7,043 bases of DNA, taken from assembly GCA_025353085.1 (NCBI GenBank), contig JANXRI010000238.1, forward strand, positions 1 through 7,043. Reading direction: 5' to 3'. The position numbers and the translations under genes were made by a program. The notes under the pieces were generated by a model. That model saw only the letters and a program-made list of their open reading frames with translations. It had not been told where the DNA came from and did not search any database. The DNA is from Betaproteobacteria bacterium (GTDB lineage: Bacteria; Pseudomonadota; Gammaproteobacteria; Burkholderiales; SG8-41). Position 1 is the stretch's first letter, and every line of letters starts with the position of its first letter. Shown piece after piece: positions 1 to 5,616 of the stretch.

Positions 1-150
1 GTGTTGCTCGGTCATGGTGTGCTGGTCAGTGAGCATCTGACGAATCTTGAAACACTTTCGAACGGCCATGCGGAGTTCATGTTCCTCGCGTTAAACGTGC
101 AGGATGCCGACGGCTCACCCGCGCGCGTGCTCGCGCGCAAGGTCAATTAA
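1..150 (+). CDS. Cyclase-family (kynurenine formamidase-like) hydrolase, C-terminal fragment
   Basis: An open frame runs from the first base of the window to TAA at 148-150, giving the last 49 codons of a gene that begins upstream. The visible tail contains SEHLTNLE (residues 11-18 of the fragment), then a short hydrophobic strand, then DGSPARVLAR near the end. This pattern (a 'v.E.lTNL..L' segment, a gap, then 'dGSPaRvlA') is typical of the C-terminus of the cyclase / arylformamidase-like family (PF04199), metal-dependent hydrolases that open cyclic or N-formyl amides. The catalytic His/Asp metal-binding motifs lie in the N-terminal half and are outside the window, so activity cannot be judged. 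The stop is 49 bases before the Bug1 start on the same strand, so it probably belongs to the same transcript. Family call is from a short tail only; the reading frame itself is secure. Confidence 0.7.
   Translation: MLLGHGVLVSEHLTNLETLSNGHAEFMFLALNVQDADGSPARVLARKVN
121..138 (+). other. Perfect GC hairpin inside the end of the cyclase gene
   Basis: A 7-bp perfect inverted repeat, GCGCGCG (121-127) and CGCGCGC (132-138), surrounds a 4-base TGCT loop. It lies within the last codons of the cyclase-family gene, ending 9 bases before its stop. No U-rich tract follows, so it does not look like a standard intrinsic terminator. It could slow ribosomes, stabilise a processed 3' end, or simply reflect CGC/GCG codon use in Arg/Ala-rich sequence. 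Confidence 0.35.
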
Positions 151-185
151 CTTAATCCATAATGAAACGCTGACCAAATCTCATG

Positions 186-193
186 AAAAAGGA
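186..193 (+). promoter_or_regulatory. Ribosome binding site fixing the Bug1 start
   Basis: AAAAAGGA ends six bases before the ATG at 200. This placement, together with a signal peptide starting exactly there, supports 200 over the in-frame ATG at 104, which would lie inside the upstream cyclase gene and add 32 charged, non-conserved residues ahead of the signal sequence. Confidence 0.75.
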
Positions 194-199
194 CCACGC

Positions 200-1165
200 A
201 TGACCAAATTTCCGCAGCGGGCCGTTCTTCTTGTGACTGTCTCGATTTTCGCGACTGCCTCCTTTGCACAAGTCTCGTATCCCGACCGGCCGATAAGGAT
301 GCTTGTCCCGTTTGCGCCCGGCGGCGGCACCGATATCGTAGGGCGCGTTCTTGCGCAGCAGATGACCTCGGTTTTGGGCCAGTCGGTCGTGGTTGACAAC
401 CGTCCCGGCGCGGGCGGCAGCCTGGGCGAAGAAATGATCGCGCATGCAACGCCGGACGGCTACACGATCGGCATGGTTTCCGGTTATGGCACCAACGCGG
501 CCATCTATAAGCTCTCGTATGATCAGGTGAATGACGTCCAGGCGGTGATTGCTATCGGCGACTCCGGCATGATCGTGGCGCTGCATCCTGCGGTACCGAT
601 CAAGTCGGTCAAAGAGTTCATCGCGTATGCCAAGGCGAATCCGGGGAAACTGAATTATTCGTCGAGCGGCACTGGAGCTATCACGCATCTTTCAACGGAA
701 CTGATGAATCTCTCCGCGGGCATACGTACAGTGCATATTCCGTTCAAAGGTACCGGCCCCGCGCTTACAGCGCTGCTTTCGAAAGAGGTGGATTTCCTTT
801 TCGGCAGCATGCCCGCGACCTTGCCGCACGTCACAGCGGGGCGTTTGCGCGGCACTGCGGTTACGACAAAAAGCCGCCTGAATTCGCTTCCCGACCTTCC
901 TGCGTTATCGGAGGTGGTCCCTGGTTACGAAGCGGTGATCACTTACGGCCTGCTGGGACCGAAGGGAATGCGGGCGGACGCCGTGCGGCGATGGAATTCG
1001 GCGGTCAACACAATTATCCAGACGCGCGAAATGAAAGAGCGGCTCGCGAAGGATGGCATCGAACCCGTGGGCGGGGCACCCGAAATTTTCCATAACGTCA
1101 TCAAGCGGGACGTCGAGCAATGGAAGCGCGTGGTTAAGGAAGCGAAGCTCAATTTCGCGAGTTGA
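200..1165 (+). CDS. Bug/TctC-family periplasmic solute-binding protein (Bug1)
   Basis: A 321-residue extracytoplasmic binding protein of the Bug (Bordetella uptake gene) / TctC family (PF03401), of usual family length. Residues 1-23 form a Sec signal peptide: MTKFPQR, a hydrophobic core, then ASFA before Q24. Mature protein starts with the family block YPDRPIRMLVPFAPGGGTD (to D45), then VVDNRPGAGG and an IVALHP strand. The ligand-loop segment SSSGTGAITHL spans about 154-164, followed by FKGTGPAL and GRLRGTAVTT. Family members bind small carboxylates or carboxylated amides between two lobes; the ligand here is unknown. It stands immediately ahead of a small AtzG-like gene and an amidase, suggesting it captures that amidase's substrate. 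No TctA/TctB permease gene is in the window, so it may be an orphan binding protein. It resembles Bug2 more than Bug3, sharing a shortened YKLS(Y/F)D segment. Confidence 0.93.
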   Translation: MTKFPQRAVLLVTVSIFATASFAQVSYPDRPIRMLVPFAPGGGTDIVGRVLAQQMTSVLGQSVVVDNRPGAGGSLGEEMIAHATPDGYTIGMVSGYGTNAAIYKLSYDQVNDVQAVIAIGDSGMIVALHPAVPIKSVKEFIAYAKANPGKLNYSSSGTGAITHLSTELMNLSAGIRTVHIPFKGTGPALTALLSKEVDFLFGSMPATLPHVTAGRLRGTAVTTKSRLNSLPDLPALSEVVPGYEAVITYGLLGPKGMRADAVRRWNSAVNTIIQTREMKERLAKDGIEPVGGAPEIFHNVIKRDVEQWKRVVKEAKLNFAS

Positions 1166-1196
1166 CGTTTTGCAACTATTGAATCCACATCAAAGC

Positions 1197-1204
1197 GGGG
1201 AGGA
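1197..1204 (+). promoter_or_regulatory. Strong Shine-Dalgarno for the first AtzG-like gene
   Basis: GGGGAGGA lies eight bases before the ATG at 1213. A nearer ATG at 1205 would directly abut this site and reads only ATG CAA CAA TGA, so 1213 is the functional start. Confidence 0.7.
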
Positions 1205-1212
1205 ATGCAACA

Positions 1213-1419
1213 ATGACAGACGACAGTTTGACTCTCGACGAAGTGCGCAGGATGGCCGCCCGGATCGGCATAACGCGCCTCGAAGACCAACACGTGCAAC
1301 AATTGCTGAGGGCGACCGTCAGCGCACGCGCCCGCCGCGCTGCACTGCCCATCGACACCTTGGTGCCCGCCGACGAGCCGGCGCACGTCTTTCACGTAAC
1401 CTTGGACGAAGATCGATGA
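1213..1419 (+). CDS. AtzG/GatC-like small amidase subunit (copy 1)
   Basis: A 68-residue protein with two predicted helices (about residues 6-18 and 24-43) followed by an extended tail, LVPADEPAHVFHV. Two short helices and then a Pro-rich 'EPAhvF' tail, next to an amidase-signature enzyme, match the AtzG-like family (DUF4089, PF13318). AtzG is the GatC-like partner of the 1-carboxybiuret hydrolase AtzE, where the small subunit wraps the amidase and is needed for a stable enzyme. No signal peptide, so cytoplasmic. It has a strong ribosome binding site, and its TGA (1417-1419) overlaps the amidase ATG (1416-1418). The overlap suggests translational coupling and one-to-one production with amidase 1. 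Family assignment rests on size, tail motif and context, not on a search; a remote GatC-type relative is the alternative description. It shows little obvious sequence similarity to the second small protein at 3886. Confidence 0.75.
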   Translation: MTDDSLTLDEVRRMAARIGITRLEDQHVQQLLRATVSARARRAALPIDTLVPADEPAHVFHVTLDEDR

Positions 1420-2819
1420 ACGATCTTGCCTGGCTCACCGTCGCTCAAGCCGCCGATTTGCTGCGAACGAGGAAGCTCTCGCCCGTAGAGTATGCCAAGG
1501 CATTGATCGACCGCATTGAGCGGTACGACAGAAGTCTAAACGCGTTCCTTCGCTTTACACCCGAGCTCGCGATGCAGGATGCACGTAATGCTGAAGCGGA
1601 AATCATGCGCGGAAACTGGCGCGGAACATTTCACGGCGTGCCGTACGGCGTGAAGGATATTGTCGACTACGCGGGGCTGCCGACGACGGCGCATTCAAAG
1701 ATACTCGCGGATAACATCGCTGCATCGGATGCGACTGTGGTGCAGAAACTGCGCGCGGCGGGTGGCGTGTTCATGGGCAAATTGTCGACGCACGAGTTCG
1801 CGATCGGTGGACCATCGTTCGATCTGCCATGGCCTCCGGCGCGTAATCCGTGGAATCGCGACCACTTCTGTGGCGGGTCCTCGAGTGGTTCGGGAGCTGC
1901 GACCGCAGCCGGTTTCGTACCGGCGGCGATTGGCACGGATACAGGCGGCTCCGTACGCAACCCTGCGTCGATGTGCGGCGTAGTCGGCATGAAAGCCACT
2001 TACGGCGCGGTCAGCCGGCGCGGCGTCATTCCGTTGTCCTACTCGCTGGACCACGTCGGGCCGTTGACGCGCACGGTGCGGGACAATGCGTTGATGCTGG
2101 ACGTGATCGCGGGCCACGACCCGCGCGATCCCGGCAGTGCGAATCGCGCGGCGGGCGGCTATACAGCGGCGCTTGGCCGCGGCGTGAAGGGGCTCAAGAT
2201 CGGCGTGATCCGCCATTTCTACACCCGTGACATGCAGGCCGACGCAGAGATGGCGGCGGGCATCGAGGCGGCAGTGCAGCGGCTTGCGGAACTCGGCGCC
2301 GAAATTCGGGAGATCACGATTGCGCCGCTCGCTGAGTACGCTGCCTGCAATCGCACGATACTCACCGGCGAAGCGTTCGCCATCCACGAAAAATGGATGC
2401 GCGAGCGGCCGCAAGACTACGGTGCACTCGCACGCGAGCGCCTGATGGCGGGCGCTTTTGTCCGTGCGGCCGATTACGTCAATGCGACGCGCCTGCGCCG
2501 CAAGCTGGCGGATGCGTTCCACGCGCTGTTCGCCGACATCGATGTCGCGTTGACGGCAAGTTCAATGGACCCTGCATGCCGCATTGACGACCCGCAAGCT
2601 ATCGATCACACCTATCCACGACAGGCCCGTGCACCGTTTAACGTGACCGGCAACCCGGCGCTGGCCGTGCCGATCGGATTCAGCAAATCCGGCTTGCCGC
2701 TCTCCATGCAAATCGTCGGCCGCGCGTTTGGCGAGGCGCTGGTCTACCGCGTTGCCGACGCCTATGAGCAGGCAACCGATTGGACTACGCGACATCCGCA
2801 CGCGCTGTCGGGTGATTGA
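1416..2819 (+). CDS. Amidase-signature family hydrolase (amidase 1)
   Basis: A 467-residue amidase-signature enzyme (PF01425), full length. The Ser-cisSer-Lys triad is intact: Lys80 in GVPYGVKD, Ser155 in GGSSSGSG and nucleophile Ser179 in TDTGGSVRNP, with the usual 24-residue spacing between the serines. GVVGMKATYG, SYSLDHVGPLTRTVRD and a C-terminal NPALAVPIGF / LPLSMQIVGR block complete the fold. The start at 1416 is chosen because MNDLAWLTVAQAADLLR is the usual family N-terminus and its ATG overlaps the stop of the small gene; the frame is open upstream, but that part overlaps Bug1 and is not family-like. There is no clear Shine-Dalgarno, so translation probably depends on the upstream small gene. 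No GatB is present, so a tRNA amidotransferase role is unlikely despite GatA-like motifs; an AtzE-type amide hydrolase is the better description. Substrate unknown. Confidence 0.93.
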   Translation: MNDLAWLTVAQAADLLRTRKLSPVEYAKALIDRIERYDRSLNAFLRFTPELAMQDARNAEAEIMRGNWRGTFHGVPYGVKDIVDYAGLPTTAHSKILADNIAASDATVVQKLRAAGGVFMGKLSTHEFAIGGPSFDLPWPPARNPWNRDHFCGGSSSGSGAATAAGFVPAAIGTDTGGSVRNPASMCGVVGMKATYGAVSRRGVIPLSYSLDHVGPLTRTVRDNALMLDVIAGHDPRDPGSANRAAGGYTAALGRGVKGLKIGVIRHFYTRDMQADAEMAAGIEAAVQRLAELGAEIREITIAPLAEYAACNRTILTGEAFAIHEKWMRERPQDYGALARERLMAGAFVRAADYVNATRLRRKLADAFHALFADIDVALTASSMDPACRIDDPQAIDHTYPRQARAPFNVTGNPALAVPIGFSKSGLPLSMQIVGRAFGEALVYRVADAYEQATDWTTRHPHALSGD

Positions 2820-2829
2820 ACCGTCTCAT

Positions 2830-2835
2830 AAGGAA
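2830..2835 (+). promoter_or_regulatory. Ribosome binding site of Bug2
   Basis: AAGGAA lies five bases before the ATG at 2841, within the 21-base gap that separates amidase 1 from Bug2. The gap is too short for a separate promoter plus leader, so Bug2 is read from the same transcript unless a promoter lies inside amidase 1. Confidence 0.65.
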
Positions 2836-2840
2836 ACGCG

Positions 2841-3815
2841 ATGCGCAGGTACTTAATCATATTAGTTGTTGCCCTTTGCGCGGCGATTTGCTGGCCCGTA
2901 ATGGCAGCGGAGACGGCGGCAGCCTATCCAAGCAAGCCGATGCGGGTGATCGTGCCATTCGCCGCGGGCGGCGGTACCGATCTCATTGCGCGCATCACGG
3001 CGCAGAAACTTACCGAAGCGTGGGGGCAGCAGGTCATTGTCGACAATCGTCCGGGCGCGGGGGGCATCGTCGGCACCGAGATCGGCGTGCGCGCCGCGCC
3101 CGACGGTTATACGTTTACCCTGATGGGCAGCAGCTACACGGTCAACCCGAGCTTTTACAAGCTTTCGTTCGATCCGATCAACGACATCACGCCGATTGCG
3201 CAGATTTCGCAAGGCCCGTTCATCGTCGCCCTCCATCCGGGTGTGGCGGCGCGGACCGTCAAGGACTTCATCGCACTTGCCAAGGCGAAGTCCGGGCAGC
3301 TTAGCTACGCGACGAGCGGCGCGGGCAGCATCACTCATCTCGCGACCGAACTCTTCCTCGGCATGACGGAAGTGAAAATGATCCACGTGCCCTATAAGGG
3401 CACCGGTCCGGCGCTCGTCGACACGGTTGCCGGGCAGGTCGCGCTGTTTTTCGGCGATGCGCCGCCGACCGTCCCGCTCGTGAAGTCGGGACGCCTGCGC
3501 GGCATTGCCGTGACGACCCGCGACCGCATCGCCACGGCACCGGATATTCCCACGGTGCAGGAAGCCGGCGTGCCGGGCTACGAGGTGCTGCTCTGGCAGG
3601 GCATGATTGGACCGAAGGGCGTTCCCAAAGCCATCGCTGACAAAGTCCATGCCGAGATCGCGCGCGCCTTCCAGACGAAGGAAATGGTGGAGCGGTTCAA
3701 GGGCGATGGAATTTCGCCGTCCGTGGCCACGCGCGAGCAGTTTGCCTCACGCATCCGCAGCGAGACGGAAGTCTGGCGCAAGGTCGTCCAACAAACAGGG
3801 ATCAAGCTCGAGTAG
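2841..3815 (+). CDS. Bug/TctC-family periplasmic solute-binding protein (Bug2)
   Basis: A 324-residue binding protein of the Bug/TctC family (PF03401). The signal peptide spans roughly residues 1-22 (MRRY, a hydrophobic stretch, then VMA before AET; cleavage after A28 is also possible). Family blocks follow: YPSKPMRVIVPFAAGGGTD to D47, VDNRPGAGGIVGTE, ligand-loop TSGAGSITHL about 158-167, YKGTGPALVD, GRLRGIAVTT and a late GMIGPKGVP. It starts 21 bases after amidase 1 and precedes the second small-subunit/amidase pair, so it opens the second copy of the Bug - small protein - amidase layout. Over the roughly 103 residues beginning at IVALHP, a hand alignment gives about 54 identities to Bug1 against about 42 to Bug3. 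It also shares with Bug1 the YKLS(Y/F)D segment, one residue shorter than the YERLPYD of Bug3. Ligand unknown; probably a carboxylate or carboxylated amide. Confidence 0.93.
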   Translation: MRRYLIILVVALCAAICWPVMAAETAAAYPSKPMRVIVPFAAGGGTDLIARITAQKLTEAWGQQVIVDNRPGAGGIVGTEIGVRAAPDGYTFTLMGSSYTVNPSFYKLSFDPINDITPIAQISQGPFIVALHPGVAARTVKDFIALAKAKSGQLSYATSGAGSITHLATELFLGMTEVKMIHVPYKGTGPALVDTVAGQVALFFGDAPPTVPLVKSGRLRGIAVTTRDRIATAPDIPTVQEAGVPGYEVLLWQGMIGPKGVPKAIADKVHAEIARAFQTKEMVERFKGDGISPSVATREQFASRIRSETEVWRKVVQQTGIKLE

Positions 3816-3870
3816 GCGAGCGCCAGCAGCCACGCGACTATCCTTGCACACCCCCCCCAAAACAATCCGC

Positions 3871-3878
3871 AGAGGAGA
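3871..3878 (+). promoter_or_regulatory. Shine-Dalgarno for the second AtzG-like gene
   Basis: AGAGGAGA lies seven bases before the ATG at 3886. It supports a small stand-alone gene rather than the long open frame starting at 3607, most of which overlaps Bug2 and has no family-like sequence. Confidence 0.7.
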
Positions 3879-3885
3879 CCATAGG

Positions 3886-4089
3886 ATGCCAAAGAACATC
3901 GATGCGCCAGCCGTGAGGCGGCTTTGTGCGCAACTGCGCGGCGTGAACGTGACGGCAGAGCGCGCCGCGCAGCTCGCGGTTGAGATTGCGCGCGTGAACG
4001 GAGCCGCGCGCGCGGAAGGTGCGAAGAATGATTTTAACGACCAGCCCACGAGCTTCGCGGTCACCCTGATTGCGCTCGCCAAACGATGA
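3886..4089 (+). CDS. AtzG/GatC-like small amidase subunit (copy 2)
   Basis: A 67-residue cytoplasmic protein predicted to form two helices (about residues 7-18 and 22-46) followed by a tail, DFNDQPTSFAVTLIALAKR. The '(D/E)xP..F' turn after the second helix corresponds in position to DEPAHVF in copy 1 and fits the AtzG-like (DUF4089) pattern. In the equivalent AtzE-AtzG enzyme the small subunit is a structural partner of the amidase. Its TGA (4087-4089) overlaps the ATG of amidase 2 (4086-4088), exactly as in the first pair, so coupled translation is likely. Sequence identity to copy 1 is low by eye, which suggests specific matching of each small protein to its own amidase. The tail runs on as a hydrophobic helix-like segment, unlike copy 1. 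The gene is easily missed because of its length; function is inferred from context. Confidence 0.7.
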   Translation: MPKNIDAPAVRRLCAQLRGVNVTAERAAQLAVEIARVNGAARAEGAKNDFNDQPTSFAVTLIALAKR

Positions 4090-5513
4090 AATCCAACCTC
4101 CTCAACCTGAGCCTGTGCGAGGTCGCAGAGGCGATACGGAAGAAGCGCGTGTCTTCGCTGGAAGTAACGCAGGCCTGCATCGAGCGCGCGAAGGCCGTGC
4201 AGCCGGCTGTGAATTGCTTTATAGCGATCGAGGAGGAAGAGGTCTTGCGCGCCGCGCGCGCGGCCGACCGTGCAGTCAAGCGCGGCGCGAAGCTTGGACC
4301 GCTGCACGGTGTCCCGCTCGCCCACAAGGACATGTTCTACCGGGCAGGGCGCATTTGCACCGGTGGCAGCAAGATCCTGCGCGACTACCGTCCAGCGGTC
4401 ACGGCGACGGTCGTTAATCGGCTCGCCGCCGCCGGCGCGCTCTGGCTGGGCAACCTCAACATGGCGGAGTTTGCCGCGAACCCGACCGGACACAATGAGC
4501 ACTGGGGCGACTGCTGCAATCCTTGGAACACGGCGCACATCACTGGCGGATCATCGAGTGGATCCGGGGCGGCGGTAGCGGCGCGAACGTGCTACGGCGC
4601 CCTCGGCTCGGACACGGGCGGCTCGATACGGCTGCCTGCGGCGGCGAACGGCGTCGTGGGTCTCAAGCCGACTTACGGTCGCGTGAGCCGCCATGCCATC
4701 CTGCCGCGCGTCTGGTCGCTCGACACCGTCGGTCCGCTTACGCGGACCGTGCGCGACTGCGCCCGAATCACCGGACTCATCGCCGGCGCCGACCCTCTTG
4801 ATCCGACTTCGAGCGGCGATCCTGTGCCGAACTACGAGCGTCTGCTCGACCGCCGTATCCGGGGATTGAAGGTAGGGGTACCACGCAACCACTTCTACGA
4901 CGGGACCACCCCGGACGTGCGCCGACTCATGGCGCAGAGCCGCGCAGTGTTGCGCTCACTCGGCGCGCGCATCATCGAGCTCGATGTCCCGGACCCGCAG
5001 CACACTTACCAACTCACCAATGCCATCGGCCAGGTTGAATCGGCAACTATTTACGCAAACTGGCTGCGGGAGCGCCCGCAAGACCTTTCGCTGGTGGTAC
5101 GCACGCGCACGGAGGCCGGGATGCTCGTGCCGGGGGTGAGTTACCTGGAAGCGCTGAATGCGCGGCCGCGCATCACTGCAGAGTTTGTCCGCGAGGTGTT
5201 CGACAAAGTCGACGTCCTGCACGCGCCGGTCATGACGATGCCGCTGCCCACCCGCGCGGAGACTGCGCCCGGAGACTCGGGAGAGGTCATGGATATGCTC
5301 GCCCGCATTACGCGCAACACGCGCCCAATCAATTTCCTCGGGCTGCCGTCGCTCGCAGTGCCGGCGGGATTTACGGACAACGGCCTGCCCGCCGCCTTTC
5401 AGTTGATCGGCCGGCCGTTTGCCGAAGACATCCTCTTCCGCATCGGCGATGCGTTTCAGGGAGAGACCGACTGGCACACGCGCGAGCCGGTAGTGTCCAC
5501 TAATTCGAACTAA
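4086..5513 (+). CDS. Amidase-signature family hydrolase (amidase 2)
   Basis: A 475-residue amidase-signature enzyme (PF01425), full length. The triad is intact: Lys81 in HGVPLAHKDMF, Ser156 in TGGSSSGSG and nucleophile Ser180 in SDTGGSIRLP, with 24 residues between the serines. GVVGLKPTYGRVSRH, VWSLDTVGPLTRTVRD and NFLGLPSLAVPAGF follow. It cleaves an unidentified amide in the cytoplasm. The ATG overlaps the stop of the small gene, and no Shine-Dalgarno is apparent, again pointing to coupled translation. It is a clear homologue of amidase 1 (for example GPLTRTVRD and the ending TDW.TR.P are shared). The substrate-side segments differ: HKD replaces GVKD beside the catalytic Lys, and the C-terminal region before NFLGLPSL carries a different insert. 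The two enzymes are therefore unlikely to be redundant. GatA of a tRNA amidotransferase is unlikely, as GatB is absent. Confidence 0.93.
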   Translation: MKSNLLNLSLCEVAEAIRKKRVSSLEVTQACIERAKAVQPAVNCFIAIEEEEVLRAARAADRAVKRGAKLGPLHGVPLAHKDMFYRAGRICTGGSKILRDYRPAVTATVVNRLAAAGALWLGNLNMAEFAANPTGHNEHWGDCCNPWNTAHITGGSSSGSGAAVAARTCYGALGSDTGGSIRLPAAANGVVGLKPTYGRVSRHAILPRVWSLDTVGPLTRTVRDCARITGLIAGADPLDPTSSGDPVPNYERLLDRRIRGLKVGVPRNHFYDGTTPDVRRLMAQSRAVLRSLGARIIELDVPDPQHTYQLTNAIGQVESATIYANWLRERPQDLSLVVRTRTEAGMLVPGVSYLEALNARPRITAEFVREVFDKVDVLHAPVMTMPLPTRAETAPGDSGEVMDMLARITRNTRPINFLGLPSLAVPAGFTDNGLPAAFQLIGRPFAEDILFRIGDAFQGETDWHTREPVVSTNSN

Positions 5514-5559
5514 GTCCGACGAAAGTGCAGTATTTGCCCGCCTCAACGAGGATTAAGAG

Positions 5560-5616
5560 ATGACTTCTAATTTAATCAGGGAGGGCGCATGCGACATGGC
5601 CGCATTTCATCGCTGA
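5560..5616 (+). CDS. Possible 18-codon leader ORF overlapping the Bug3 start
   Basis: ATG at 5560 opens an 18-codon frame ending TGA at 5614-5616. It is preceded by GAGGA at 5548-5552, at seven bases. It covers the Bug3 ribosome binding site and start (5589) in another frame, so its translation could modulate Bug3 initiation. No conserved peptide is recognisable, and short frames like this occur by chance; this is a candidate only. Confidence 0.2.
   Translation: MTSNLIREGACDMAAFHR
5578..5585 (+). promoter_or_regulatory. Shine-Dalgarno for Bug3
   Basis: AGGGAGGG lies three bases before the ATG at 5589 by its last base, with the AGGGAG core about five bases away. It decides for 5589; the ATG at 5596 is out of frame. 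Confidence 0.6.

Noticed and set aside
104..199. Longer Bug1 reading starting at ATG 104
   Set aside because: It overlaps the cyclase-family gene ending at 150, adds 32 non-family residues ahead of a clear signal peptide, and lacks a ribosome binding site; 200 has one.
151..199. Promoter ahead of Bug1
   Set aside because: The gap is comparatively AT-rich, but I could not place a -35/-10 pair with proper spacing; transcription from upstream of the cyclase gene is simpler.
183..203. Six-codon frame (ATG AAA AAG ...) whose TGA overlaps the Bug1 ATG
   Set aside because: No ribosome binding site ahead of it; its AAAAAGGA is better explained as the Bug1 Shine-Dalgarno. Likely chance.
1205..1216. 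Three-codon frame ending on the start of the first small gene
   Set aside because: Its ATG abuts the Shine-Dalgarno with no usable spacing; chance occurrence.
1695..2522. Long minus-strand frame opposite amidase 1
   Set aside because: Its sequence is Arg/His/Ala-rich without any family motif and lies wholly opposite a gene with an intact catalytic triad; typical shadow frame in GC-rich DNA. The same holds for the frames at 2862-3650 and 3747-4538.
1416..5513. GatCAB tRNA amidotransferase (GatA with GatC-like partner)
   Set aside because: GatB is absent, the order is duplicated, and the genes alternate with periplasmic binding proteins; a catabolic AtzE-AtzG-like pair fits better.
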